Positions 52,891 through 61,554 of a stretch of 64,000 bases of DNA are shown piece after piece. The translations under genes were made by a program, and so were the position numbers. The notes under the pieces were generated by a model, which was not told the origin of the DNA, ran no database searches, and saw nothing but the letters and a program-made list of their open reading frames with translations. Numbering within the stretch: the stretch's first letter is position 1; each line of letters opens with the position of its first letter. This stretch comes from Acerihabitans sp047324305 (GTDB lineage Bacteria > Pseudomonadota > Gammaproteobacteria > Enterobacterales > Enterobacteriaceae), in contig NZ_CP178740.1 of assembly GCF_047324305.1 (NCBI RefSeq), forward strand, positions 4,526,001-4,590,000, given 5' to 3'.

Positions 52891-53936
52891 GACTCTTTCC
52901 CCACATGACATTGAGTGATAGCCCATTGGGCGATGTGCCGGTCCTGGTCGACGGTGCCGCCGCTGATGCCCAGCCCGCCGATAAGAAGGCCCGCGCGGTA
53001 AAGCGGATATCCGCCGCCAAAGGTGACAATCCTGCCGCCCGATGAGGCTTCTAATTGATACAGTGCGGCGCCGGGCTGGATGTCCGGGCCAAGTTCATGG
53101 GTGGCGGTTTTCAGCGCCACGGCGGACCAGGCCTTTTTCGGCGCCAGATCGATGGCGGCCAGCAGCGCGCCGCTCATGCGATAGGTGATGACCGGATTGC
53201 CGTGCCGATCCACAACGGCCATCACCACCGCCACCGCCAGTTCGCCGGCCGCCGCCATCGCCGCGCGCAACAGGCGATGGACCAGCAGAAAGTCAAGGTC
53301 CTCCGGCGCGCCGGGCGTTTCGCCGTCAGGCGGGGCGGGGTCCGCCCCGGCCTGGCCGGCGGTGGACCCCGCGCTTGCCTGATAGCGCCGTAGCACCTCG
53401 CCGACCACGGCGTCGGTTTCGGCACAGCGATCCTCAAAGCGGGCCAGCGCATACAGGCAGTCCGATAACCGGTTGATAAAACCGAGCACCTCGCCGCGCA
53501 CCGGCGTCTCGTCCGCCAACTGCACCAGCAGTCGCTCGGCGCGCCTGGCCACGGTGCGCGCCAAATGCAGTTGACTGCCGGCCGGGCTGTCGCCGGGCAG
53601 TACAAAGCCCGTGACCGGCGGCAGCGCCGCCATGCAGCGATCGATGGCCTGCTCCAGCTGCGTTATCTGTTCGGCGCCCAGGCGCTGGACGCTATCGGAT
53701 CGCAGGCCGGGCCGTTCGTCGGCCAATTCCGCGCCCAGCCAGAACAACTGCTGTTGGATGGCGCGCAGCAGACGTCGGTTTTGCGCGTCGCGCACCTGAT
53801 GGGCGGCCACCGCCAGGCAGGCGTTCAGTTCATCCACCGTGCCGTAGGCGTCGACGCGCGGGTGGTATTTTTTAATGCGTTGGCCGCCGATAAGCGAGGT
53901 GGTGCCTTTATCGCCGGTTTTGGTATAGATGCTCAT
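52887..53936 (-). CDS. pduO: Cob(I)alamin adenosyltransferase PduO, two-domain
   Basis: 349 residues. Residues 1 to about 190 are the PduO-type adenosyltransferase, with the ATP-binding TKTGDKGTTSLIGG and the conserved VDELNA and HLARTVARRAERLL segments. Residues of about 215-349 are a GlcG/HbpS-like domain (VVDRHGNPVITYRMSGA and GGYPLYR). It attaches the adenosyl group to reduced cobalamin for diol dehydratase. An Ala/Pro-rich linker (TAGQAGADPAPPDGE) separates the domains. With pduS absent, the source of Co(I) is open. Confidence 0.95.
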   Translation of the reverse strand: MSIYTKTGDKGTTSLIGGQRIKKYHPRVDAYGTVDELNACLAVAAHQVRDAQNRRLLRAIQQQLFWLGAELADERPGLRSDSVQRLGAEQITQLEQAIDRCMAALPPVTGFVLPGDSPAGSQLHLARTVARRAERLLVQLADETPVRGEVLGFINRLSDCLYALARFEDRCAETDAVVGEVLRRYQASAGSTAGQAGADPAPPDGETPGAPEDLDFLLVHRLLRAAMAAAGELAVAVVMAVVDRHGNPVITYRMSGALLAAIDLAPKKAWSAVALKTATHELGPDIQPGAALYQLEASSGGRIVTFGGGYPLYRAGLLIGGLGISGGTVDQDRHIAQWAITQCHVGKES

Positions 53937-53960
53937 AACCCGCTCCTGATCCGGCCCCTG

Positions 53961-54233
53961 CTAAGGCACAATGGTGTCGACGATGCCGACAATCGCCAGG
54001 TCGATGGCCTGGTTGGGCTCGGCGAATACCCAGCGCGCCGACGCCCCCCGCGCCAGCAGCACGATTTCGCCTTCGCCCGCGCCGACGGAATCCACCGCCA
54101 CCTCCTGCTGCGTGAAGCCGCTGGGGGCCGAACCGTCGACATTGACCGGTTCCACCACCATCAATTTTTTACCCAGCAGCGAAGGCGCTTTCTGCGTCGA
54201 CACCACCGAACCGATTACGCGAGCCAGTTGCAT
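53961..54233 (-). CDS. pduN: PduN, pentameric vertex protein (BMV)
   Basis: 90 residues of the CcmL/EutN family: MQLARVIGSVVSTQKAPSLLGKKLMVV start, DSVGAGEGEIVLLARGASAR middle, and an AIDLAIVGIVDTI end. Pentamers close the corners of the shell. It starts three bases after the stop of pduM. Confidence 0.95.
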   Translation of the reverse strand: MQLARVIGSVVSTQKAPSLLGKKLMVVEPVNVDGSAPSGFTQQEVAVDSVGAGEGEIVLLARGASARWVFAEPNQAIDLAIVGIVDTIVP

Positions 54234-54236
54234 GTT

Positions 54237-54743
54237 CTAGTCCTGCCTGTAAAGTTGAAGACGACGTTTAACAATTTCATCCCTGGCCAATGCGGTCAGC
54301 AGGACATGGCGCGCCACGACGAGATATCCCGGCGGCAGCGGTCGGACATCGGCGTAGCCCGCCACCCGGCGCGCCAGCAGGTGAACCGGCCTGCCGTCCG
54401 GCGCGCAAAAACGCAGCGGCAGCCGTAGCAGCCCGGCGACCGGCAGCAGGCCGAAGCAGGCGTTATCGATTTCAAGCCATACCTGCATGCCGTCGCGCCA
54501 GGCCCGCCTCAGCGCGTCAAACGCCGCATCTTCGTCCCCGCCGCCGGCCAGCCGTTGCCAAAAAGCCGGCGTGGTGTGCGTCACCCGCAGACGCGCATGG
54601 TTCAGCGCGGCGTTCGCGGGCCAGTCGCGGGTTAAGCGCGGCAGCGGCAGCACCAGCTCAGCCCGCTGGCGCTGTTGTAGCCGCTGCAGTACCCGGACGA
54701 CGCATTCCGCCAGCCATTGTTCGCGCCCGCCTTCCCAAACCAT
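54237..54743 (-). CDS. pduM: PduM, microcompartment structural protein
   Basis: 168 residues, position and length typical of PduM; sequence conservation in this family is low. The visible core is VLQRLQQRQRAELVLPLPRL, EIDNACFGLLPVAGLLRLPL and GRPVHLLARRV. Salmonella pduM mutants make aberrant shells. It fits tightly between pduL and pduN. The assignment relies partly on operon position. Confidence 0.88.
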   Translation of the reverse strand: MVWEGGREQWLAECVVRVLQRLQQRQRAELVLPLPRLTRDWPANAALNHARLRVTHTTPAFWQRLAGGGDEDAAFDALRRAWRDGMQVWLEIDNACFGLLPVAGLLRLPLRFCAPDGRPVHLLARRVAGYADVRPLPPGYLVVARHVLLTALARDEIVKRRLQLYRQD

Positions 54744-54745
54744 CC

Positions 54746-55375
54746 TCAGCGCCCCAGCAAAACCGCGGTGGCGCCTTTGTCACCGGCGTCGGCCGCGTTG
54801 GCCTCGTCGGTATCAATATGCATTTCCAGGCGCATATGCTCGCCCACCCGGATCACCACATCGTCAAAGATCAGCCGGCGGCCGGTGCCGTTCAGGGCTA
54901 CGCGCACCACATCGCCCGGCTTAACGCCGAACAGCAACGCATCAAGGGGCGACATATGGATATGCCGTTGCGCCACGATCACGCCATGGGGTAATTCCAG
55001 CTCGCCGCTGGCGCTGACCAGCCGGATGCCCGGCGTGGCGTCCAGGTTGCCCGACAGGCGCAGCGGCGCGGCAATGCCCAGCAGCCGGGCGTCGGTCCGG
55101 GAAATTTCCACCTGGGACCGGCCGCGCAGCGGGCCGAGGATGCGCACGTTTTTCAGCGTGCCTTTCGGACCGACGAGGTTGACCACCTGCTCGGAGGCGA
55201 ACTGTCCGGGCTGATACAAATCCTTTTTGAAGATCAGCGGCCGGCCGGGAAACAGATGTTCATAATCCTCAAGGGACAGATGCAAATGCCGGTTCGATAC
55301 GCCAAGCGGCACGGGGCGCCGCCGCATATCGAGCAGTACGTTTTCCACCAGGGACTGCAACTCCAATGTTTCCAT
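54746..55375 (-). CDS. pduL: Phosphate propanoyltransferase PduL
   Basis: Converts propionyl-CoA to propionyl-phosphate and recycles CoA inside the shell. 209 residues. Zinc ligands are visible as His30 and His32 (NRHLHLS), His138 and His140 (QRHIHMS) and His186 (MHIDTDEAN). The N-terminal helix LQSLVENVLLDM is the probable encapsulation peptide. The fold is unrelated to classical Pta. Confidence 0.95.
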   Translation of the reverse strand: METLELQSLVENVLLDMRRRPVPLGVSNRHLHLSLEDYEHLFPGRPLIFKKDLYQPGQFASEQVVNLVGPKGTLKNVRILGPLRGRSQVEISRTDARLLGIAAPLRLSGNLDATPGIRLVSASGELELPHGVIVAQRHIHMSPLDALLFGVKPGDVVRVALNGTGRRLIFDDVVIRVGEHMRLEMHIDTDEANAADAGDKGATAVLLGR

Positions 55376-55380
55376 CTGAC

Positions 55381-56028
55381 TTAGCCTCTTTCTCCGTCAT
55401 GAATACATGTCGCGCGGGGGTCGCCTTTGCGGCGCGGACATGCCGGGTCGTGACATAAATTACATTCGCCCGGCACCCGCCCAGGCAGGTCCGGCAACAT
55501 TGCCGGTTCGCCGCGTATTTCCGCCGCCGGTTTTACCGGCGGGGCGGTGAGGATCGCCGCCGGCGGTGCGGCGGGTTCCTCTCCCGCCGCGATCGCGCCG
55601 GCCGGGGCGATATCCGCCGCTGCCGGGATACTGGCCGCGGGTGGCGCCGCGCGGCTTGCGAGCGCAACCGCGCCTGATTCCGCCGGCGCGCCGGACGCGA
55701 TATCGTCATGCCGGTCCAGGGCATTGTTGCCGCCGTCGGCGGGCCGGGTTTTTATCGCGCCGTCCAGCCAGCCGTCCAGACCGTCCGCAGGACGGGCGAT
55801 AACCCGTTGCGCCACCCAGCCGTTTTCCCGGCGCGCCAGCGCCGCGCCGTTGGCAATGGCCGAATTGACCGCCGCCACGTCACCGGTAATGGTGATCAGC
55901 ATCCAGCCCGAGCCGTTGGTCCTTTCGATGCCGGTCAGGGCAACGTTCGCCGCCTTGGCCATGGTGTCGGCCGCCTTGACGGCCAGCGCCAGACCGGCGA
56001 CTTCAAGCAAACCCAGTGAGGTTTTCAC
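55381..56028 (-). CDS. pduK: PduK, shell protein with Cys-rich C-terminal extension
   Basis: 215 residues. An N-terminal BMC domain (about 1-88; LGLLEVAGLALAVKAADTM, AVNSAIANGAALA) leads to a long Ala/Pro-rich linker. The C-terminal tail carries four cysteines, Cys189, Cys192, Cys197 and Cys208 (CNLCHDPACPRRKG then C), a pattern suited to an iron-sulfur cluster. With PduT absent, this is the only shell protein here with a visible metal-cluster motif. Confidence 0.93.
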   Translation of the reverse strand: MKTSLGLLEVAGLALAVKAADTMAKAANVALTGIERTNGSGWMLITITGDVAAVNSAIANGAALARRENGWVAQRVIARPADGLDGWLDGAIKTRPADGGNNALDRHDDIASGAPAESGAVALASRAAPPAASIPAAADIAPAGAIAAGEEPAAPPAAILTAPPVKPAAEIRGEPAMLPDLPGRVPGECNLCHDPACPRRKGDPRATCIHDGERG

Positions 56029-56043
56029 GCGGTCACCTTCAGG

Positions 56044-56334
56044 TTATTCACCCAGTACCGGGGTGGCGGTGGGCAAAAAGCCCTCGACATCCGAATGCGG
56101 ACGGGGAATAACGTGCGTGGAGACCACGTTGCCGATGCCCTGGGCCGCCGCCGCGCCGGCATCCACCGCCGCCTTGACCGCCCCGACGTCGCCGCGCACC
56201 ATGACCGTTACCAGACCCGAGCCTATTTTTTCATAGCCCACCAGTTGGACGTTGGCCGATTTGACCATGGCGTCCGCGGCGATAATGGCGCCGACCAGCC
56301 CTTTAGTTTCAATTAATCCCAATGCGTTGTTCAT
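56044..56334 (-). CDS. pduJ: PduJ, major hexameric shell protein
   Basis: 96 residues from ATG 56334 (MNNALGLIETKG), preceded by AGGAGAGAAAG; a longer frame to 56382 overlaps pduH and is not used. Nearly identical to PduA within the BMC domain (SANVQLVGYEKIGSGLVTVM, RGDVGAVKAAVDAGAAAA, HVIPRPHSDVEGFLP). A short extra tail (TATPVLGE) makes it about five residues longer than in Salmonella. Confidence 0.95.
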   Translation of the reverse strand: MNNALGLIETKGLVGAIIAADAMVKSANVQLVGYEKIGSGLVTVMVRGDVGAVKAAVDAGAAAAQGIGNVVSTHVIPRPHSDVEGFLPTATPVLGE

Positions 56335-56381
56335 GCTTTCTCTCCTGTTGTGGGCGACGTGATGTGGTTGATTGCCCGGCA

Positions 56382-56735
56382 TTATTTAAACGGTAACCCT
56401 TTCACCAGCCGTGCCGCGTTGCAGCCCAGCCGGCGGATTTCTTGCGCCGGCAGCCGCGTATAGTCCCTGAGGACAAACAGCGGGCGGTCGGCGGGTAAAT
56501 GCGGATCGTGCACCGCGATATCCTGCGCGCCGACCGCCACGCCCACCGCCAGCGGCGATGCGTTCGAGGCCTGGTGCGCCAGGAGGGCCAGCGGGGTGGC
56601 GTCATCGCCGGCGTCATGCAGCGCATACGGGATGCCTTCCTCTTCCATGCCCAGCAGCAGCTGTTGCCAGCCGGGACGCCCGCCGCCGCACAGGATGACG
56701 ATGATGGCCGGATGGCTGATATCAGGCAGGCTCAT
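56382..56735 (-). CDS. pduH: Diol dehydratase reactivase small subunit PduH
   Basis: 117 residues from ATG 56735, overlapping the end of pduG by 14 bases. Its fold resembles the dehydratase beta subunit, and it exchanges damaged cobalamin from PduCDE together with PduG and ATP. The C-terminal NAARLVKGLPFK and the GMEEEGIPYALHDA segment match the family. Salmonella PduH has a further 10-15 residues at the end. Confidence 0.93.
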   Translation of the reverse strand: MSLPDISHPAIIVILCGGGRPGWQQLLLGMEEEGIPYALHDAGDDATPLALLAHQASNASPLAVGVAVGAQDIAVHDPHLPADRPLFVLRDYTRLPAQEIRRLGCNAARLVKGLPFK

Positions 56736-58557
56736 GCGCCGCCTCCCCGGTCCATGACAGCACCAGTCCCGTGGCAACGGCGTTGCGCGGGCCTTCGCAG
56801 CCGCGCACGTTGCCCTGGCCGGCCACCAGGTGGAAATGGGCTAGCGCGTCCGTCACCAGCTGCGGTATTTCAAAGTCCAGCGCGGAGCCGCCCACCAGCA
56901 CGACGAAGGGAATATCGCGAATGCTGCCGGTCGGGCTGACCTGGGCCAGCGCGCGCAGGGCATTGGCGACAAACACCCGTTGCTTGGCGCTGCGCCGCAC
57001 CACGCGCACTTTTTCCAGCGCCAGATCGGCCGGCAGGGGCACCATGCCGTCCTCCTTGACCACCACCACCCGGGCAAACACGTCGGCCGGCAGGGGGTGG
57101 TCGAAAAACTGCACGCTGCCGTCCTCATGGCGGATATGGAACAGGCTCTCCACCTTGGCCAGGGGATACTTTTTGATGTCCTCCGCCAGTTGGCGCTGTT
57201 CAAGCCCCAGTTCGGAATTGATCAGCAGCGTCACCATATCGCCGGCGCCCGCCAGGTGCGTGGCGACGATGCGGCCGTTGCCGTCGATGATTGAGGCGTC
57301 GGTGGAGCCGGCGCCCAGATCGAGGATCGCCAGCGGCCGCTGCGTGCCCGGCGTGGTCAGCGCGCCGAGGATGGCGGCCTCCGCCTCGGCGCCGCCGATG
57401 GCGACCCTGACCCCGGTCTGCTGTTGCAGCGCGTCGGCGATGTCCATCATCTGCAGCCGATCGGATTTCACCATCGCGGCGATGCCCACCGCCTGTTCCA
57501 TAAAGAATTCCCCGGCCAGGCCGCCTTTAACGTTTACCGGCACGAAGGTATCCACCGCCAGCAGATCCTGGATGGCGATGGCGGACGGATCCTTATTGGT
57601 CAGTTCCGCCATGGTCTGGCGCACCTGCTCCAGCATGCCGCCGATATGGGTGCCGGATTCGCCGCCGGCGTTGTCGAGCCGGCCGAGGGCGGACACCGCC
57701 GCCATGATTTTTTCCGCTCCCTGGTGCACATCGATGCGCGTTACCCGGTTACCGGCATACAGCTCCAGATGTCCGGCCGGGATGGTGCGCGCCTTGACGT
57801 CGCCTTTGGGCGTTTTCACCACCACCGCGGAGCGGGTGCCGATAAGCGAACGGGCCACCGGCACGATGGCGCGGGTTTCGTCGGCGTTCAGCTTGAACAC
57901 GGTGGCGATGCCGTAAGGATTGGCCAACTGGGTAATCACCTTGCCGGGGGCGGCCACTTCCACCGCCGCGGGCATGCCGAGCGGGATGCGCTCGATATGA
58001 CGCACCTCGTCGACGATGGGGATGGGCTGGTCCAGCCGGTTGCTGACCAGCACGCCGTCGTCGCGCTGCAAAATAGCCGCCGTAATACGAAAACCGGCCT
58101 TGACCGCCGCGTTGATCATCGCGGCGATATCGGCAAAATCGAGCGCGGCGGGGGCAATGACGATATAGGGTTCCTCCACGGAGCGCGTCAGCAGTTCGTC
58201 GAAGCCGATGGTAATACCGGCCCCCAGACCCAGCCCCCCCGGCGTTTTGGGGTTATGGCCGATCATGGTGGACTCGGTAATCACGGTTTCGGTGATGGTT
58301 TCCATCGCCACGTCGCCGATGACCGGCGTTGCTTCGTTGAGCCGTATCAGCGTCAGGTCGGCAATGCTGATGCCGGCCCGCGCCACCACCGCGTTCAGGG
58401 CCTGCATAATCCCGAACACGTTGCGTTTGGTGCCTTTGATACCGGTGGTTTCCGCCAGAGAACTGGCGATAAATGTCAATGCCCCGCTGGCGGAGGCCTG
58501 CGCCAGCGCCGCCTCGGTGGAGGCATTACCGATATCCACCCCTACGATATAACCCAT
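56722..58557 (-). CDS. pduG: Diol dehydratase reactivase large subunit PduG
   Basis: 611 residues. ATPase of actin/Hsp70-like fold: phosphate 1 loop VGVDIGNASTEAALA at the start and a second loop ILDLGAGSTDASIID near residue 415. The swiveling domain is in the first half. It releases inactive cobalamin from the dehydratase. The start MGYIVGVDIG corresponds to the Salmonella start. Confidence 0.95.
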   Translation of the reverse strand: MGYIVGVDIGNASTEAALAQASASGALTFIASSLAETTGIKGTKRNVFGIMQALNAVVARAGISIADLTLIRLNEATPVIGDVAMETITETVITESTMIGHNPKTPGGLGLGAGITIGFDELLTRSVEEPYIVIAPAALDFADIAAMINAAVKAGFRITAAILQRDDGVLVSNRLDQPIPIVDEVRHIERIPLGMPAAVEVAAPGKVITQLANPYGIATVFKLNADETRAIVPVARSLIGTRSAVVVKTPKGDVKARTIPAGHLELYAGNRVTRIDVHQGAEKIMAAVSALGRLDNAGGESGTHIGGMLEQVRQTMAELTNKDPSAIAIQDLLAVDTFVPVNVKGGLAGEFFMEQAVGIAAMVKSDRLQMMDIADALQQQTGVRVAIGGAEAEAAILGALTTPGTQRPLAILDLGAGSTDASIIDGNGRIVATHLAGAGDMVTLLINSELGLEQRQLAEDIKKYPLAKVESLFHIRHEDGSVQFFDHPLPADVFARVVVVKEDGMVPLPADLALEKVRVVRRSAKQRVFVANALRALAQVSPTGSIRDIPFVVLVGGSALDFEIPQLVTDALAHFHLVAGQGNVRGCEGPRNAVATGLVLSWTGEAAHEPA

Positions 58558-58587
58558 CTGTTGCTCCCGCCCGCCGGTTCCCCGGTG

Positions 58588-59109
58588 TTAATCATCACCC
58601 TTGAGCTTTTTACGCTGCAGGTAATACCCCGCGGCCTCGCGGACAAAACCGGCGCAAATCGTCGCTTTGTAGCGCGACTCAAGCTCACCGGCTATCGCCA
58701 GTAATTCTTCCTGGCTTGAGCGGAACGGACGCAGGGCGTTATAGATTTCCAGGACCCGCTCATCCGGCACCGCCGTCAGCTCGGCGGCGCGCTCGAAGTT
58801 CATCGCCAGCAGGGAACGTCCGGCGGAGCGGGCGATATCCGCCTGGATGCGCAGGATTTCCGGAGTGATCCGCACGTCCTGGGCGGTGACGCGGCCGTTA
58901 AGCACGTTGGCCAGCGTCAGGTCGTCCAGGGTTTTGCCGGTGGCGGTCTTGACCCAGTCCGGGTGCTTATTGGTCAGCGGATAATCCGCCACGCCGGCCG
59001 TGAAGGCCTTGGGCGCGCTGGACGCCGGGGCCGGCGTTTGCACCGCGTCCGGATTGTTCATGCGTGCCAGCACGTCACGCACCATGGTTTCAATTGCTTC
59101 AGCATTCAT
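58588..59109 (-). CDS. pduE: Propanediol dehydratase small subunit PduE
   Basis: 173 residues (Salmonella 173). Gamma subunit of the dehydratase; the conserved core is DYPLTNKHPDWVKTATGK, DDLTLANVLNGRVTAQDVRI and FERAAELTAVPDERVLEIYN. It forms the (alpha-beta-gamma)2 complex with PduC and PduD. Confidence 0.95.
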   Translation of the reverse strand: MNAEAIETMVRDVLARMNNPDAVQTPAPASSAPKAFTAGVADYPLTNKHPDWVKTATGKTLDDLTLANVLNGRVTAQDVRITPEILRIQADIARSAGRSLLAMNFERAAELTAVPDERVLEIYNALRPFRSSQEELLAIAGELESRYKATICAGFVREAAGYYLQRKKLKGDD

Positions 59110-59170
59110 CGTCGTTACCTTAATTCGCGCATCGCCCGCGGCGGGCGCGTAGAGGTTAAAGTCGTGGCGT

Positions 59171-59857
59171 TCAGAGGGCGACGCTCAGTTCCTGCGGCTG
59201 CTTGCCGGTCACCACATACTTGGTTTCCTTGATATGCAGCACCGCGGATTTGGCCTGGTATTTCGGCCGGGCCATCTGATCGTTGAGCGTCGGCACCGGA
59301 TCCGGCGATTCGCCCTTGGCGTAGCGCGCGGCGTTTTTACCGATATGCCGGTAGGTCTCCAGCGTCAGCAGCGGCGCCTGGGGGAACAGCTCCAGGTTGG
59401 ACAGCGGCGGCAGGCCGCGCTGGTGGATAACCGTCGTCCCTTTGGACTGGATGCCGATGGAGATGCCCGACCCGCTGAGCCGGTTGCCTTCCACCGCCAC
59501 AAACGCCACGTCGGAGGATTTAAAGCAGCGGATCACCCGGGCGCGCACGCCTTCCTCCTCGATGCCGGCAATCAGTTCGCGCAGGATCTGCTTATGGGGC
59601 AGGCCGATGATATTGACGGTCTGCGACAGGCCGAACGCGGGGCCGACCGCGATAATCACCTCGTCTTTATGGGTGCCGGGCCGGGCGTCGCCCACCACCT
59701 TGAGAAAATCGCAGGTCTTGCCGTCGCCGGTGGGCGCCGCCGCCGCCGCGGGTTTGGCCGCCGGCGCGGGGGCGAAGGAGACCTGGTTATCCAGCGGCTG
59801 CATCTGGCTGAGCACGTCGCCGATGATTTGCCGTAATAGTGTTTCGTTAATTTCCAT
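59171..59857 (-). CDS. pduD: Propanediol dehydratase medium subunit PduD
   Basis: 228 residues. Two adjacent ATG codons (59860 and 59857) are possible; the second has the better spacing to AAGG and matches Salmonella (MEINEKLLRQ). The N-terminal helix MEINETLLRQIIGDVLSQM is the known encapsulation peptide that carries PduCDE into the shell. An Ala/Pro linker leads to the conserved body (AVGPAFGLSQTVNIIGLPHK, CFKSSDVAFVAVEGNRLSGS). It contributes to binding the cobalamin lower face. Confidence 0.95.
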   Translation of the reverse strand: MEINETLLRQIIGDVLSQMQPLDNQVSFAPAPAAKPAAAAAPTGDGKTCDFLKVVGDARPGTHKDEVIIAVGPAFGLSQTVNIIGLPHKQILRELIAGIEEEGVRARVIRCFKSSDVAFVAVEGNRLSGSGISIGIQSKGTTVIHQRGLPPLSNLELFPQAPLLTLETYRHIGKNAARYAKGESPDPVPTLNDQMARPKYQAKSAVLHIKETKYVVTGKQPQELSVAL

Positions 59858-59871
59858 CATGGCCGCCTTGG

Positions 59872-61536
59872 TTAACCCAACTCACTGGGATCGAGCGCGT
59901 TGGGAATGTTTTTGATTTCTTCCCAGCGTGCGCCCTGCAAACGGTATCCGGTGGCCGGACCCGCGTAATCATTCACGTCGTTCACCGCCGACAGGACCTG
60001 GCCGTTGCCAACGATAATGGCCGAGGTATGCAGGTAATCGCCGGCAATCTTGGCTTTCTGGATATCCAGCACGCTTTGCGCCACGTCCGTGAAACCGCCT
60101 TCGGCCAATGCCTTGACCACTTCCAGTCCGGTACGGTTCTTCTCGATAATCTCCTGGGCGAACTTCATGTCCTCCACCTTATTGCGCGCCGGCATATCCT
60201 TCGAACCGTGGGCATAGGTGGCGGCGGTGACCTCCTCGTCGCTAATGGGCGGCAGGCCCATGCCGGCGAACGTGGCCTGCAGCGCGCGCGCCGCTTTATT
60301 GCGAATGGCCACCACCTGTTCCTCGCGCACCGGACGCAGCCCGCCGTCCACTTTTAAATCCCGCTGCAGGATGTTGTAGTCGTCGAAGTCCTCGGCGTCT
60401 TCATTGGAGCCGGCGAACATATTGTCGTAGTTCGGCACCGCCGAATAACCGGAGGAGATAAAGTCGGTGCCGGGCAGGAACTGCATAAGCAAACGCGCGG
60501 TACGGCGCATATCGGAATGGGTGAAGGTCTGGTCGTTGCTGGAGGCGCACTCCAGATCCAGTGACGAGCAGATCAGGTTTTCCGCCAGCACCGCGCGGAT
60601 GCCCGAGGGAACCGCCGACGGGATGCCGATACAGCTTACCGACCCGTTTTGCAGCCCCTGCACCCCGGCGGCGCGGGTAATAAAAATACAGCGGGCTTCC
60701 AGGTACAGCATGGATTTGCCTTCGGCGTAGCCCATCTGCACTTCCGAGCCGGAACCGGAGGTAAAGCGCATCTTCAGGCCGCGCGAGGCGTAGGAGGAGG
60801 CGAGAAATCCTTTCGACCAGGGCGTATCGTCGCCGTCGGTAAACACCGGTTCCGTGCCGTAGACGGAAATGGTTTCGGCATAGCAGGTATGGCCCAGCAT
60901 GCCGAGTTTCAGTTCGGTGGCTTCCTCCAGCGAGCATTGCGTCAGCACGCCCGGCCGGCCGACCTGCGAGCCGATAAGCAACGCGATGGCGTTAAACGGC
61001 GCGTAGCGCGCCACCGCCACGGTGGTTTCCTGTTCGTCAAAGCCGCGGAAGGCGCCTTCGGCGGCGTCGGCGGCAATCTGCACCGGATTGTCCTGGATAT
61101 TGGTGACGTGCGCCTGCTGCGAGGGAGTGCGCCGGGCGCGCATCTTCTGCATCGACATCATCATTTCCACCACGTTCATCTGCGACATCACTTCGACGAT
61201 TTTCGCCGGCGTCATGGCGGTGGTCAGCGGGATGATATCGGCGCGCGACACGTTGGGGTCGCACAGCATTTTTGCCAGTTGTACCGAATCCATCGCCATG
61301 ACTTCTTCCGACCGCGCCAGGTTAATGCCGTAGTTGGCGATAAAGTGATCGATCAGATCGAAGTCGGCGCGGGCCTTGCCGTCGAGTTCGGTAACCTTGC
61401 CGTCGACGATTTTGATCGACGGCTTGGGGTCGTTGGGACTTTCCATGGCTATAAAGCCTTCCTCGACCCACTCTTTGACGAAACCGTCCTGGTTAACCGG
61501 CCGTTTCGCCAGCGCTTCAAATCGCTTGGATTTCAT
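59872..61536 (-). CDS. pduC: Propanediol dehydratase large subunit PduC
   Basis: 554 residues from ATG 61536, the Salmonella length and start (M-SKRFEALAKRP); a frame four residues longer lacks support. TIM-barrel catalytic subunit that converts 1,2-propanediol to propionaldehyde with adenosylcobalamin. All substrate and potassium residues known from Klebsiella are kept: His143, Glu170, Glu221, Gln296, Asp335 and Ser362. Extremely conserved, so function is secure. Glycerol may also be a substrate. Confidence 0.97.
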   Translation of the reverse strand: MKSKRFEALAKRPVNQDGFVKEWVEEGFIAMESPNDPKPSIKIVDGKVTELDGKARADFDLIDHFIANYGINLARSEEVMAMDSVQLAKMLCDPNVSRADIIPLTTAMTPAKIVEVMSQMNVVEMMMSMQKMRARRTPSQQAHVTNIQDNPVQIAADAAEGAFRGFDEQETTVAVARYAPFNAIALLIGSQVGRPGVLTQCSLEEATELKLGMLGHTCYAETISVYGTEPVFTDGDDTPWSKGFLASSYASRGLKMRFTSGSGSEVQMGYAEGKSMLYLEARCIFITRAAGVQGLQNGSVSCIGIPSAVPSGIRAVLAENLICSSLDLECASSNDQTFTHSDMRRTARLLMQFLPGTDFISSGYSAVPNYDNMFAGSNEDAEDFDDYNILQRDLKVDGGLRPVREEQVVAIRNKAARALQATFAGMGLPPISDEEVTAATYAHGSKDMPARNKVEDMKFAQEIIEKNRTGLEVVKALAEGGFTDVAQSVLDIQKAKIAGDYLHTSAIIVGNGQVLSAVNDVNDYAGPATGYRLQGARWEEIKNIPNALDPSELG

Positions 61537-61554
61537 GCCATCCCCCACAAGGAG

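Noticed and set aside
51544..52908. 454-codon frame antisense to pduP
   Set aside because: His/Gly/Gln-rich antisense composition is typical of shadows of GC-rich genes. pduP on the other strand is certain.
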